Part shown: in pieces, positions 1-9,102 of the stretch
How the letters are laid out: each line of letters opens with the position of its first letter
How positions within the stretch are numbered: the first letter of the stretch is position 1
Assembly: GCF_001983935.1 (NCBI RefSeq)
Contig: NZ_CP017641.1
Location: 1,364,001 to 1,428,000 of the forward strand
DNA: 64,000 nucleotides
From: Fuerstiella marisgermanici
GTDB lineage: Bacteria > Planctomycetota > Planctomycetia > Planctomycetales > Planctomycetaceae
Direction: 5' to 3'
Program-made: the position numbers and the translations under genes
The notes under the pieces: model-generated
Databases searched by the model: none
The model's input: only the letters and a program-made list of their open reading frames with translations
Told to the model about the DNA's origin: nothing

Positions 1-662
1 GAAGATGTGAACTGAGTTAAGGAGAGTCTTATTCATGCAACCGTTTACCGTTTCGCACTGTATCAGCCTGAACCGCGCTAACGGCGGCATCGACACTCAT
101 CTTGATGTTGTAACCGCACCACGTCCAGAGATTACCGCCGCGCCAGCGATGATTGATGCACGACGACGTAACAGATCTCACTGTTTTTCTGATCGTCTTT
201 TCCGGCAAACTGGCTTGATCGGGCGGCAATCAGGTCGGACTACAGAAACTGGACGTACATCGACAGCGGCGCTGAGGACCGCTTGAAACGATTATTCCGG
301 CTCTTCCTCCACCCGTCGCAGCAGCCGGAGAGAGGCGCATGGTTTGCGGCAGTAGTCGGATCTTAAGTCGCCCCCCCCGGGTGGGTCTGGATTTGTCACT
401 CTGAGTCTGAACGCAGATCGCCTCAAACAGGCAGGTCCTAAACACGACAAACCCCCATTTCAGCGGTCGGTCGCCGTCTTCGCTACGGATTTCCGCTTCT
501 CAAAACTGCGAGCCGGATGTCGCTTGGCCGGTTCTGCAAAATCGGCACCCGGCCGAAGTTGAATTGCGTGAACCTCGCCCCCAAACTGCGGTCCATTCAC
601 TGCGTGTTAACTGCCAATTCGGCGTGACGCCCGATAGACGAATCACCACGAAACAGCCATTC
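1..662. other. No recognisable gene
   Basis: The first 660 bases hold only short open frames with no family resemblance. One at 35-286 (+) has a GGAGA-like site ahead of it, but its product is Arg/Thr/Ala-rich with no recognisable fold, so it is not called. No repeat or RNA gene was recognised. Confidence 0.5.
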
Positions 663-1922
663 ATGCCCAACACCAAATCTCTGCCATTCGACGAAGCGAC
701 CATCAAGGCCATCGCCGAAAAGTATCCAACGCCGTTTTATTTGTACGACGAGAAGGGGATTCGCGAAACGTGCCGGCAGCTTAACAGCGCCTTTTCGTGG
801 GTCGATGGCTTTCGGAACTATTTCGCTGTTAAAGCGACGCCGAACCCGCACATTTTGCAAATCGTGAAAGAAGAGGGCCTGGGCGGCGATTGCTCCAGCC
901 CGGCAGAACTGACTCTGTGCGACAAAGTCGGGCTTCACGGTGAAGAGATCATGTTCACGTCGAACAACACTCCGGCCAGCGAGTACAAGGCCGCGAAAGA
1001 CGTCGGCGCCGTCATTAACCTCGACGACATCTCCCACATCGACTACGCCGATAAGACGGTCGGGCTGCCTGAATTGGTTTCGTTCCGTTACAACCCCGGC
1101 CCCGCTCGTACAGGCAACGTGATTATCGGAAATCCTTCAGAGGCCAAGTATGGCTTTACAGAAGCTCAGCTTTTTGAAGGTTACGAAATGCTGAAGCAGC
1201 GAGGCGTAAAGCGGTTCGCCCTGCATACGATGGTCGCCAGTAACGAATTGGACGGCAGCTTCTTCGTCGAAACCTCGCGGATGTTGTTCGACCTTGCCAT
1301 TCGCATTCAGAAGCAGGTTGGCGTGCGAATCGAATTCGTAAACCTCGGCGGCGGCATCGGCATTCCATACCGGCCCGAAGAATCACCCGTCGATTTGGCG
1401 AAACTCGGCAGCGAAGTGCGAGCCTTATACGAAGAAATGATCGTGCCAGCTGGACTCGATCCACTACGCGTGGTTTTGGAAAACGGCCGCGTGATCACCG
1501 GGCCGCACGGTTATTTGATCACCGAGTGCATTCACCACAAACACATTTATCGTGACTACGTGGGTGTTGATGCATGCATGGCCAATCTGATGCGGCCGGG
1601 CATGTACGGAGCCTACCATCACATTACAGTTTTGGGAAAAGAAGACGCGGCCGCCGATCGCAAAGTGGATGTGGTTGGTTCGCTGTGTGAGAACAACGAT
1701 AAGTTTGCGATCGAACGGGAACTGCCAGCGATCGAACGAGGCGACCTGTTGGCGATTCACGACGCTGGAGCTCACGGCCACGCGATGGGCTTCCAGTACA
1801 ATGGCAAGCTACGAAGCGCAGAACTGCTGCTTCAGGAAAATGGCGACGTCAGACAAATCCGCCGAGCCGAAACCTATGACGACTACTTCGCAACTCTGGA
1901 CTTCGCGCCGTTTGGCGGATGA
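663..1922 (+). CDS. lysA: Diaminopimelate decarboxylase-like PLP enzyme
   Basis: A fold-type III PLP decarboxylase that most likely converts meso-diaminopimelate to lysine in the cytoplasm. The PLP lysine is in FAVKATPNP (about K57), the phosphate-binding glycine run LGGGIG is near residue 228, and a CENNDKFA segment near 341 corresponds to the family's catalytic Cys-Glu motif. At 419 residues it has the usual family length. The frame is open back to 564, but the ATG at 663 puts the start just before the conserved N-terminus. It stands alone. A related decarboxylase acting on a different amino acid or polyamine precursor cannot be excluded, because the CEN motif differs slightly from the common CESGD. 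Confidence 0.85.
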   Translation: MPNTKSLPFDEATIKAIAEKYPTPFYLYDEKGIRETCRQLNSAFSWVDGFRNYFAVKATPNPHILQIVKEEGLGGDCSSPAELTLCDKVGLHGEEIMFTSNNTPASEYKAAKDVGAVINLDDISHIDYADKTVGLPELVSFRYNPGPARTGNVIIGNPSEAKYGFTEAQLFEGYEMLKQRGVKRFALHTMVASNELDGSFFVETSRMLFDLAIRIQKQVGVRIEFVNLGGGIGIPYRPEESPVDLAKLGSEVRALYEEMIVPAGLDPLRVVLENGRVITGPHGYLITECIHHKHIYRDYVGVDACMANLMRPGMYGAYHHITVLGKEDAAADRKVDVVGSLCENNDKFAIERELPAIERGDLLAIHDAGAHGHAMGFQYNGKLRSAELLLQENGDVRQIRRAETYDDYFATLDFAPFGG

Positions 1923-2247
1923 TCTGTCAGTCGAGCGATAAGGCGATCTCGCACTTCTGAAGCTTCATCGCGATTGTACTTCGGTGATTGGGCGGCCCTT
2001 CAGATTTTGCCGAACAGTCAAACTGTGTATCAGCGCGCGGCGTCAAGTTGTCGGCGTGATCAAGCTCCGCGCCGTTCGTGCGCCCACAGCTCAGAGCCGG
2101 CGAACTCATTCACGTCGCTGCTCGCTTCAAATCTGGACGCGAGCCCACTATCGTCGTTGCAGGCGAATGCGACGAGGCGGCCCCATCAAACGCCCGTCTT
2201 GTTGCGATCAACTGGTTCAATCACTCTGTTAGCTGATTCGGTTTATC
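1923..2247. other. Intergenic, nothing recognised
   Basis: About 325 bases between two plus-strand genes. Short overlapping frames are present but have no family resemblance, and no hairpin or promoter stands out. Confidence 0.4.
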
Positions 2248-3699
2248 ATGACATTGGGTTCAAAGCGGCATCTATGCCGCATCATTGTGTGTGTTTGTAG
2301 CGTCGTGGTGCTGAACGCCGTCGGTTTTGGCCAAGCCCCCGCCTCTGTCACGCTGAACGAAAAGGCAGACGGCTATCGCGGCATTTGGTACATGAACCAG
2401 CCGTCGAACGATGAATATGTCTACAAGTATAGTGGCGGTCTGGGGACATACTGTGCCAAACACCGGCCGTTCGCGATCTACTGCGAAGAAGTGAACAAGA
2501 CTTTCTTTTGCTATGGCGGTGCGGTCGCGGGGAATAGCCGAAAACTGATGCACATGGTGTCGTACTTTGACCACGCCACCAAAACGGTTCCGCAGCCCAC
2601 AATCCTGCTGGACAAGAAGACGAACGACGCGCACGACAATCCGGTTATTTCTGTCGACGCCGATGGGCACATCTGGATCTTCTCAACTTCACACGGTCTG
2701 GCGCGGCCTTCGTACATTCACCGCAGCAAGCGTCCGTTCGATATCGATGAATTCGAACAAGTTGATGCAACACGAGCGGACGGTGACGCGCGTGAGCCGA
2801 TTACGAATTTTTCCTACATGCAGATGTGGCATTCTGCCGACGGCTTTCACGCCTTCTTCACGCGGTACAAGTACCCGGCCGCTCGCACCATCTGCTTCAT
2901 GAGCAGCCCAGATGGACGGCAGTGGAGTGAGTGGAAGCGTCTGGCGGCGATCGATGAGGGCCACTACCAGATCACCGGGATTGGCAGGTCCAGACTCGGT
3001 TCAATGTTCAATTATCATCCGAAAGGAAAGGGGCTCAACTGGCGAACGAACCTCTATTACCTGGAAACACCTGACAACGGTGAGACATGGCAGACGGCAG
3101 GCGGACGTGCATTAACACTTCCTCTGACTGACGCAGCGAATGAGGCCTTGATTCACGACTATGAAGCCGAGGGGCTGAACGTGTATTTGAAGGATCTTCG
3201 CTTCGACGATCAGGATCGACCGGTCCTGCTTTACATCACCAGCAAAGGTTATCAGTCCGGCACCCAAAACGATCCCCGCACGTGGATGCTGGCTCGCTGG
3301 ACGGGTGATGACTGGAAGTTGTCGCCGATCACGACTTCCGACAACAACTATGACTTCGGCGAACTCTGGATGATGGCCGCTGATGATTGGCGCGTCATCG
3401 GCCCGACGGAAACGGGACCTCAACCTTACAACCCCGGCGGCGAGGTCGCGATGTGGAAAAGCGACGATCAGGGGGCCACATGGGCGAAGCTGCGACAGAT
3501 GACCAGCAACAGCCCGATGAATCACACCTACGTTCGCCGATCGCTGAATGCCCACCCGGATTTTGTCGCAATCTGGGCCGATGGACATGGCCGCCAGCCA
3601 TCAAATTCACGGCTGCATTTCGCAAACTCAGCCGGCGACGTTTTTCGAATGCCCGAAACGATGGAAGCCACAACGGCAAAACCACAACGTATTGAATGA
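2248..3699 (+). CDS. Secreted BNR_4-type repeat protein
   Basis: A predicted exported beta-propeller protein of 483 residues. The first 30 or so residues form a signal peptide (basic start, hydrophobic core with VCVCSVVVLNAVGF). The rest resembles the BNR_4 (neuraminidase-like repeat) family common in planctomycetes: DGYRGIWYMNQ opens the domain, and repeats such as SVDADGHIWIFST, SSPDGRQWSEW and DDQGATWAKL carry Asp-box-like turns. Such proteins are usually annotated as hypothetical or as polysaccharide-associated, and the substrate cannot be read from the sequence. It is not in an evident operon. Confidence 0.75.
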   Translation: MTLGSKRHLCRIIVCVCSVVVLNAVGFGQAPASVTLNEKADGYRGIWYMNQPSNDEYVYKYSGGLGTYCAKHRPFAIYCEEVNKTFFCYGGAVAGNSRKLMHMVSYFDHATKTVPQPTILLDKKTNDAHDNPVISVDADGHIWIFSTSHGLARPSYIHRSKRPFDIDEFEQVDATRADGDAREPITNFSYMQMWHSADGFHAFFTRYKYPAARTICFMSSPDGRQWSEWKRLAAIDEGHYQITGIGRSRLGSMFNYHPKGKGLNWRTNLYYLETPDNGETWQTAGGRALTLPLTDAANEALIHDYEAEGLNVYLKDLRFDDQDRPVLLYITSKGYQSGTQNDPRTWMLARWTGDDWKLSPITTSDNNYDFGELWMMAADDWRVIGPTETGPQPYNPGGEVAMWKSDDQGATWAKLRQMTSNSPMNHTYVRRSLNAHPDFVAIWADGHGRQPSNSRLHFANSAGDVFRMPETMEATTAKPQRIE

Positions 3700-3725
3700 T
3701 GTGAGCGACACCTCCTCATACTGAA

Positions 3726-3846
3726 TAGGTCCTTGTGGCATTGGAAGCGAAGTGTGTGGCCCGGGTTGGAGCGAAGAACGAGTAAAACCCGGGATTTCCT
3801 TCGCTTCGCTTAGTCGAACCCATGCCACACTCGAAGGACCTGTGTT
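3726..3846. repeat. Imperfect inverted repeat between convergent genes
   Basis: AGGTCCTT near 3728 and AAGGACCT near 3833 face each other, with GTGTGGC and GCCACAC inside them and CCCGGGTT and AACCCGGG further in. The nested arrangement could form a long imperfect hairpin between the convergent BNR_4 and YjbQ genes. It may act as a bidirectional terminator or be a miniature repeat element. Confidence 0.5.
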
Positions 3847-3871
3847 GCCATTGTGGTGGGGAGCTGTTTTG

Positions 3872-4294
3872 CTACTCGCCGATGATCTTGACCAGGACAC
3901 GTTTCCTGCGACGTCCGTCAAATTCGTAGTAGAAAATGTGTTCCCACGGGCCCAGATGCAATTTTCCGTCCGTGATGCCAACCACCACTTCTCGGCCCAT
4001 TACCTGGCGTTTGTGGTGAGCGTCCGCGTTATCTTCTCCGGTGCGGTTGTGGTGATAGCGTTCTGGCGACGCATCGAACGGGGCCAGTTCCTCCAACCAT
4101 CTGTCGTAGTCGCGATGTAGCCCCGGTTCGTTGTCGTTAATGAACACGGATGCCGTGATGTGCATTGCGTTCACCAGGACAAGCCCCTCCTGAACACCGC
4201 TTTCGGCCACCAGGTCGGCAACCTCCTGATGAAGTGACACGATGGCTCGACGTTCAGGCACGTTCATCCAGAGTTCTTTAGTCAGCGATTTCAT
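3872..4294 (-). CDS. YjbQ / UPF0047 family protein
   Basis: A small cytosolic protein of 140 residues from the YjbQ (UPF0047) family, whose members show weak thiamine-phosphate-synthase activity. Visible features are the conserved [20 protein letters not shown], the [13 protein letters not shown] segment with the metal- or phosphate-binding histidines, and the [13 protein letters not shown] ending. The ATG at 4294 was chosen over an upstream in-frame start at 4327 because family members begin close to this point. It is convergent with the BNR_4 gene and not in an operon. Confidence 0.85.
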   Translation of the reverse strand: MKSLTKELWMNVPERRAIVSLHQEVADLVAESGVQEGLVLVNAMHITASVFINDNEPGLHRDYDRWLEELAPFDASPERYHHNRTGEDNADAHHKRQVMGREVVVGITDGKLHLGPWEHIFYYEFDGRRRKRVLVKIIGE

Positions 4295-4560
4295 CAGGGC
4301 GACCTCAGTGTAGTAGGCCTGCAACAAGTGACGATGCAGGAAGTGTTTTGGGATGCGTTCCGCTCGATGCTAATAAGTGTCGCTGGAATCGCAAAGGTAC
4401 GCGGCACGTTTCATTGCGTCGCAGCAGCGAGGGCTGCGAAGACGGAATGCTGATTGGCGGTGGGATTCGATAAGCAAGGCGTTGCGTGAACGAGCGTGCC
4501 ATTTGCAGTACAATTTTCCGCCATCACTCCGCACCATTCCTACCTGCTTAGCGACTTGCC

Positions 4561-5784
4561 ATGAACCGCCAACTGTTATTGAGCGTGACTCTGTGTGCCC
4601 TCTGGTCATCTGTGTTCGCCGCTGATCCGGTGAATCCGGAACGCGTGCATCGAATCACACTCGAAGAATACGAGGCGACGCTCAAGTTTTGGGCTCAGAA
4701 ACATTCGGACATTGTCGCGCTTAACCGTGTTGGCGAATCTGCGACCGGCCTTGGATTGTATTTGCTGAAGATCACCGACCCGGATGTGGACGATGAACTG
4801 AAGCAGGTTGCACTCGTGACGTCGCTGCATGGCGGTCCGGAACGATCCGGAACGACCACGGTGTTACACTTCATTGAGTGGCTGCTGGGGGATTCTGAAC
4901 AGGCCCGTGAAACTCGGCGGAAGCAAATTCTGCTGATCATGCCCATTAACCATCCCGAGTCTTTCTTCCAGACTGATCGTTTTTTAAATCAGGCGAAGAT
5001 CGATCCCTACACGGGGGGCGGACCACAGCACTGGGATCTGAAAAAGCTGGAATACAAATCGCTGGACAAGGCACCGGAGGTAAAGGCGGTCCTGGAGGTC
5101 GTCGACCGCTGGCATCCCGAGGTCCATGCCGACATGCACGGCACCGGTCTGCAAGAGTATCCACTCGAAAAACTCGGTGATCGCACACGCTACCAAGGCC
5201 AGATCATGTTTGAGGTCACTGGTTCGGCGTATTCTAATTACGCCTTGCGTCCGTGGGATTGGCGAGTCACTGAAGCCGTCATCAAGGCGGGCGAAGAGGC
5301 AGGTTTTCCATCCGACCGGTTTGAAGCTGACGGGCAGCGGTCTTTTCATGGTCCGGTGATGAGCCCGATCGCCGACCGCACCTGGCGCGGCCAGCCCAAT
5401 TTCTACACCGCTCAATATGGCTATGCAAAATATCACACGATGGTTAGCGCGTTTGAAATCGCTTGGGAACAAAGCGGCGTGGCGCGTCTTCGCGGGTTAT
5501 TGCAAATCGGAAACAACCGCTGGCAGAGTGAACCTCATGAAGGGTACCCGGTTGATCGCGTCAAAGCGTTCATCGGAAACTATGTGACGGCGTATGGTGA
5601 AACCGCGGCGGCTCGACGTCGCAGCCGAGTGGAACTTTGGCAGCAGCAGGGGCGTTTTACTCAGGCTGTGCTGTACCCTCAAACGGATGGGCGGGCCACT
5701 TACTTTGTGGCAACATCAGCAGCGGCCGGCAAAGTCTTCAGTAAGGAACTCGACGAGTTTCTGTTGAACGCCACCGGACGCTGA
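4561..5784 (+). CDS. M14-type zinc carboxypeptidase, N-terminal part (frame-broken gene)
   Basis: A predicted exported metallocarboxypeptidase of the M14 superfamily. There is a signal peptide (cleavage expected near SSVFA-AD), then zinc ligands H90 and E94 in SLHGGPE and H193 in DMHGTG, and a possible catalytic Glu in AFEIAWE. The H-x3-E spacing is looser than the classic HxxE. The open frame stops at 5784 (ending NATGR), but the next frame continues at once with a matching sequence to 6142, so the gene appears to be broken by one base near 5773-5777. The catalytic domain itself is complete. The peptide substrate is unknown. Confidence 0.75.
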   Translation: MNRQLLLSVTLCALWSSVFAADPVNPERVHRITLEEYEATLKFWAQKHSDIVALNRVGESATGLGLYLLKITDPDVDDELKQVALVTSLHGGPERSGTTTVLHFIEWLLGDSEQARETRRKQILLIMPINHPESFFQTDRFLNQAKIDPYTGGGPQHWDLKKLEYKSLDKAPEVKAVLEVVDRWHPEVHADMHGTGLQEYPLEKLGDRTRYQGQIMFEVTGSAYSNYALRPWDWRVTEAVIKAGEEAGFPSDRFEADGQRSFHGPVMSPIADRTWRGQPNFYTAQYGYAKYHTMVSAFEIAWEQSGVARLRGLLQIGNNRWQSEPHEGYPVDRVKAFIGNYVTAYGETAAARRRSRVELWQQQGRFTQAVLYPQTDGRATYFVATSAAAGKVFSKELDEFLLNATGR

Positions 5785-6142
5785 CGCGTTTCAAAAACTG
5801 GTGCGTTCAGGCCCCGAAGCGCTGCTCGCCATCGATAAAGCTCGGTCACCAGACGAAGCGGCGAAACCGCTTGAGCATGGCATCGGGTTCCGCTTGCGAA
5901 TCCCCTATCGCAAGCCTGTGATCGACGCGGTGAAGCTGAACGGTCGTGTGCTTAGTCAAAGTGACACCAACGGTTGGCAGTCCTGGTTCGCGAACGGATT
6001 TACTCAGGTGCAGGTCAATATCCCACCAGAAGTTGCGGCGAAGAGTGACCTGTTTGCTATCTCGTGCGAATACACACCTGACGTCGTTCGACGCATCGGG
6101 TGGACTCCTCCGGCGGAAGTTCGCAAGCAGCTGCAACCGTAG
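5768..6142 (+). pseudogene. C-terminal segment of the M14 carboxypeptidase, shifted frame
   Basis: This frame reads TPPDADAFQKLVRSGPEALL and onward to a stop at 6142. The upstream product ends LLNATGR, so a single-base change around 5776 would join ...LLNAT to DADAFQK... without a gap. It has no good start codon or ribosome site of its own (only a GTG at 5801). It is therefore read as the gene's C-terminal domain of about 120 residues, lost by a frameshift or separated by a sequencing error. No slippery run is present at the junction. Confidence 0.65.
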
Positions 6143-6182
6143 CGGAAGATGTATCGTGTGGGAAGCCCGGATCTCAAGGAAT

Positions 6183-6191
6183 GGTTCTCGG
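6183..6191. repeat. Left 9-bp target-site duplication
   Basis: GGTTCTCGG directly precedes the left end of the insertion sequence and is repeated exactly at 7914-7922 after the right end. The duplication marks a transposition event young enough to have kept it intact. Confidence 0.9.
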
Positions 6192-6311
6192 GGGTGCATG
6201 TCAGGGATTGTGGGGTTGGATTTTGATTTTGAAAGTCAATGTCAGATATTGGCAGAAATGTATTAAGCTGTGCGCGGTCAGGAAAACTGGGTTCTTTCCA
6301 AGGAGACTCGC

Positions 6312-6680
6312 ATGGACGCGAAACAGCAGGAACTGGACGACAGGCTCGCCGAGATTCTCAGGCAGGCGGCAGATGTTGCCAGTCAGATTCAGCGGCGCGA
6401 ACAGGGGCCCGGCACGCCTCATTATGATCAGATCGAAACTGCCGCCCATGATGTGGGTCAACGGCTCAGTCGCATGGTTCAGCAGGATCGAATAGCGCAG
6501 GTTTCGGCGAATCACGCGACGGAAGCGGTGTGTCCGGAGTGTCGCAACAAGTGTCCCGCCGAATCGAATTCCCGACAGGTCACGTCTGTTGACGGGCCTG
6601 TCGAACTGATGGAAACGGTTGCGTTCTGTGGTCGGTGTCGCCGATCTTTTTTTCCCTCAACGGACGGCACTGGGATTTGA
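6312..6680 (+). CDS. Transposase upstream frame (ISKra4 type, orfA)
   Basis: The first 122 codons of the transposase, starting at an ATG with AAGGAG nearby. It carries a helical N-terminus and a Cys pair region, CPECRNKC then FCGRCRRSFFP, probably a zinc finger for end binding. The frame ends at 6680 soon after a run of seven T (6647-6653). The downstream frame continues the conserved sequence (FFPQRTALGFDAR), so the full enzyme needs a +1 shift, or loss of one T, at TCTTTTTTTCCCT. If no shift occurs, this short product alone is made and could be regulatory. Confidence 0.85.
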   Translation: MDAKQQELDDRLAEILRQAADVASQIQRREQGPGTPHYDQIETAAHDVGQRLSRMVQQDRIAQVSANHATEAVCPECRNKCPAESNSRQVTSVDGPVELMETVAFCGRCRRSFFPSTDGTGI

Positions 6681-7887
6681 CGCACGCGAATCGACACCGG
6701 GCTTCAAAAGACAGCTCGTCGTGTTGAACGCGGAAACGCGATCGTTGAAACGCGTAAAAATTGTGGCCGACCGACTGCTGGGGCTGAGCGTTTCGATCAA
6801 CACGGTGGAACGCATCTGCATGGACGTTGGCGACGACCTTGCTGTCGCCGAAGCGCAGCAGTGGGAAGGTGTCATCGAAGGCGAGGTTCCGGTTCCTTCG
6901 CTGGGGATTGTGGAGTTCGACGGCGGCCGCATTCGCACTCGCAAAACCGGCTGCGGACCAGGCGTTCATCTGGACGGCAAAGGCTGGAACGAAACGAAGA
7001 ACGCGATCTTCGTGAGTGCGTCGAGCACACCGAGTGACGTCGATCCTCACCCTGACCCGCCGCGCTGTTTTCTTGATTCGGATCACGTGGCGAAGTTGGC
7101 GGAATCAGCGAAAATCAATGAAGACACAGTTCGAAACGATGATTGCGTCAATGAACCGACGGCCACCGAGGACACCGCCGAACGGACTGACGACGATACT
7201 CACAAACCGCGACGTCTGCTGCGCACGTTTGTGTCGAGCATGAAATCGTCGCAGGACTTCGGGACGCAAATGCGTCGCGAAGCACAGCGTCGCCGGTTCG
7301 ATGAAGCACCGCGAAAAGCGTTCGTTGGCGACGGTCTGCCGTGCAATTGGACGATTCAGAAAACCCACTTTCACGACTACGTTGCGATTCTTGATTTCGT
7401 GCATTCGGTGAGTCATCTATTCAGCGCTTCGGTGGCGTGTTTTGGAAAAGGGGAAGAGGCATGGGAAGCCTACACGGACTGGATGATTCGCGTGTGGCAA
7501 AGCGACGTCGCTTCGGTGATCGACGAGCTGAAATTTCATCAGCAGAGCATCGGTAATCCACCCGACGACGCCAGCGACGATGACCCTCGAGAACGGCTGC
7601 GTCTTGAAATCGGCTATCTGGAGAACAACACGAGCCGAATGGACTACGTGACCTACCGCTGCGAGGGTCTGCCGACAACGAGTGCGTGGATGGAATCCGC
7701 AGTGAAGGAGCTAAACTATCGCGTGAAGGGTACGGAGATGTTCTGGAACAACCCCTCAGGCGCCGAAGCCATCCTGAAAATCCGCGCAGCCGCACTGAGC
7801 GATGATGATCGTCTTGTCCGCCTACTGACAAACCGCCCCGGCCAACTCACCCTTAGACGCGCCACACGAAAATCCCAAGCCCCCTAA
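6643..7887 (+). CDS. Transposase downstream frame (DDE catalytic part, orfB)
   Basis: The catalytic part of the ISKra4-type transposase, given from where the frame opens beside the T7 run. Candidate catalytic residues are the Asp in VEFDGGRIR, the Asp in FVGDGLPCNW and the Glu in SAWMESAVKELNYR. A family-typical tail, KGTEMFWNNPSGAEAIL, follows. A nominal start at 6619 lies inside the upstream frame, so independent initiation is unlikely, and joining to orfA by frameshifting or transcript slippage is the better model. The combined product would be about 525 residues. Confidence 0.85.
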   Translation, partial: DLFFPQRTALGFDARESTPGFKRQLVVLNAETRSLKRVKIVADRLLGLSVSINTVERICMDVGDDLAVAEAQQWEGVIEGEVPVPSLGIVEFDGGRIRTRKTGCGPGVHLDGKGWNETKNAIFVSASSTPSDVDPHPDPPRCFLDSDHVAKLAESAKINEDTVRNDDCVNEPTATEDTAERTDDDTHKPRRLLRTFVSSMKSSQDFGTQMRREAQRRRFDEAPRKAFVGDGLPCNWTIQKTHFHDYVAILDFVHSVSHLFSASVACFGKGEEAWEAYTDWMIRVWQSDVASVIDELKFHQQSIGNPPDDASDDDPRERLRLEIGYLENNTSRMDYVTYRCEGLPTTSAWMESAVKELNYRVKGTEMFWNNPSGAEAILKIRAAALSDDDRLVRLLTNRPGQLTLRRATRKSQAP

Positions 7888-7913
7888 TTCAATACAACTC
7901 CTGACATGCACCC

Positions 7914-7922
7914 GGTTCTCGG
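7914..7922. repeat. Right 9-bp target-site duplication
   Basis: GGTTCTCGG, identical to 6183-6191, directly follows the right inverted repeat of the insertion sequence. Confidence 0.9.
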
Positions 7923-8048
7923 TGTACGGCGACGAGTCATGCTGTCATGAATCTGGTCAGCGGTTCGTCAACACCTGATTATGAGTGAGCCCTGGCCAGG
8001 CAATAGCCAATTTGTCATAAAAGCACAGACATAGAACTGGAGGAACTG

Positions 8049-8993
8049 ATGAGTCATCGAAAGAGAATTGTGTTTGCCGTTGTCGTTCTGCTGTTTGTGA
8101 ACAGCGCGAAACAGGTCAACGCCGACCAACCTGATCAGGTGATTGATCTTTGGCCGGCCAAGCCACCAGGCGAAAATCGTGACGTTGGACCTGAACAGGA
8201 CAAGACGAAGGATGGCGACCAGCTTATTGCGGGCCAAAGAGTCATTCGATTGGGGAACGTTTCAACGCCGCAGGCTCATGTTTATCTGCCGCCGGTGAAT
8301 CGAAGAACAGGGGCGTCTGTCGTCATCTGTCCGGGCGGTGGGTTTAGCATTCTGGCCTGGGATCTGGAAGGGACGGAAGTCGCGCAGTGGCTTAATACTC
8401 TGGGAGTCGCGGGCATTGTTCTGAAATACCGCGTGCCGACGCGCGACCAGGATGTCCGCTGGCTGGCTCCGGTGCAGGACGCTCAACGTACGATGAGCCT
8501 GGTGCGACATCATGCGAAAGAATGGAAGCTCGACCCGACAAAAGTCGGGATTCTCGGCTTTTCGGCGGGCGGCGTGACGGCCTTCAAGACATCGCTCGCG
8601 AAGAAACGGCTTTACGAATCGGTTGATGCTGTCGACGAAAACCCTTCGCGTCCGAATCGAACAATTCTTATCTACTCAGCCGGTCTTCCACGATCGGACG
8701 GAGGCGCGAACGATAAAGCCAAATCCGACAGTAGTCCGGAGCTCGACGCGAATGACCCCGTCACATCGGATTCGCCACCAATGTTTATCGTGCACGCCTT
8801 CGACGACTTCGTCCCTGTTGAGGGGACGGCCAACTTGTTGCTGGCACTGAAACGAGCGGGCGTTGCATCGGAGTTGCACGTGTACGACGCCGGTGGCCAC
8901 GGTTACGGGCTGCGCAGGAATCAGGACCTGCCGGTCACTCGCTGGACCGTTGCGTGCGAAGCCTGGCTCCGCCGCGCCAAGTGGCTTGATTAG
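8049..8993 (+). CDS. Secreted alpha/beta-hydrolase esterase
   Basis: A predicted exported alpha/beta-hydrolase of 314 residues, similar to the acetylxylan-esterase-like and BD-FAE-like esterases abundant in planctomycetes. It has an N-terminal signal peptide (RIVFAVVVLLFVNSA). The oxyanion segment is CPGGGF (about 95-99), the nucleophile is S172 in GFSAGG, a likely acid is in HAFDDFVP, and the catalytic His is in AGGHGYG near the C-terminus. The start ATG has a strong GGAGGA site 4-5 bases upstream. It lies 135 bases downstream of the insertion sequence. It probably removes acyl groups from polysaccharides, but the substrate is inferred only from family. Confidence 0.85.
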   Translation: MSHRKRIVFAVVVLLFVNSAKQVNADQPDQVIDLWPAKPPGENRDVGPEQDKTKDGDQLIAGQRVIRLGNVSTPQAHVYLPPVNRRTGASVVICPGGGFSILAWDLEGTEVAQWLNTLGVAGIVLKYRVPTRDQDVRWLAPVQDAQRTMSLVRHHAKEWKLDPTKVGILGFSAGGVTAFKTSLAKKRLYESVDAVDENPSRPNRTILIYSAGLPRSDGGANDKAKSDSSPELDANDPVTSDSPPMFIVHAFDDFVPVEGTANLLLALKRAGVASELHVYDAGGHGYGLRRNQDLPVTRWTVACEAWLRRAKWLD

Positions 8994-9102
8994 GATAACA
9001 GCAGGCGCGCTGTACTGACCGTTGTTCTGAAGCAGCGCGGTGAGGCCCGCGTTGCCAAGCGGTCCAGCACTTTTTGCATTCCACACAAATAGAAATATCA
9101 CA

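Larger units (their letters stand above)
6192..7913 (+). mobile_element. Complete ISKra4-type insertion sequence
   Basis: A 1722-bp element with terminal inverted repeats. The left end is GGGTGCATGTCAGGGATTGT (6192-6211), and the right end read on the minus strand is GGGTGCATGTCAGGAGTTGT (7913-7894), matching at 18 of 20 positions. Perfect 9-bp direct repeats flank it. It carries a two-frame DDE transposase. It inserted about 40 bases after the end of the frame-broken carboxypeptidase and hits no recognised gene. Ends, duplication and transposase all look intact, so it may be active. Confidence 0.93.

Noticed and set aside
35-286. Plus-strand frame with a GGAGA site
   Set aside because: Product is compositionally random-looking and no domain or conserved neighbour supports it.
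5765-5801. Programmed frameshifting in the M14 gene
   Set aside because: No slippery run or stimulatory hairpin was seen at the junction.
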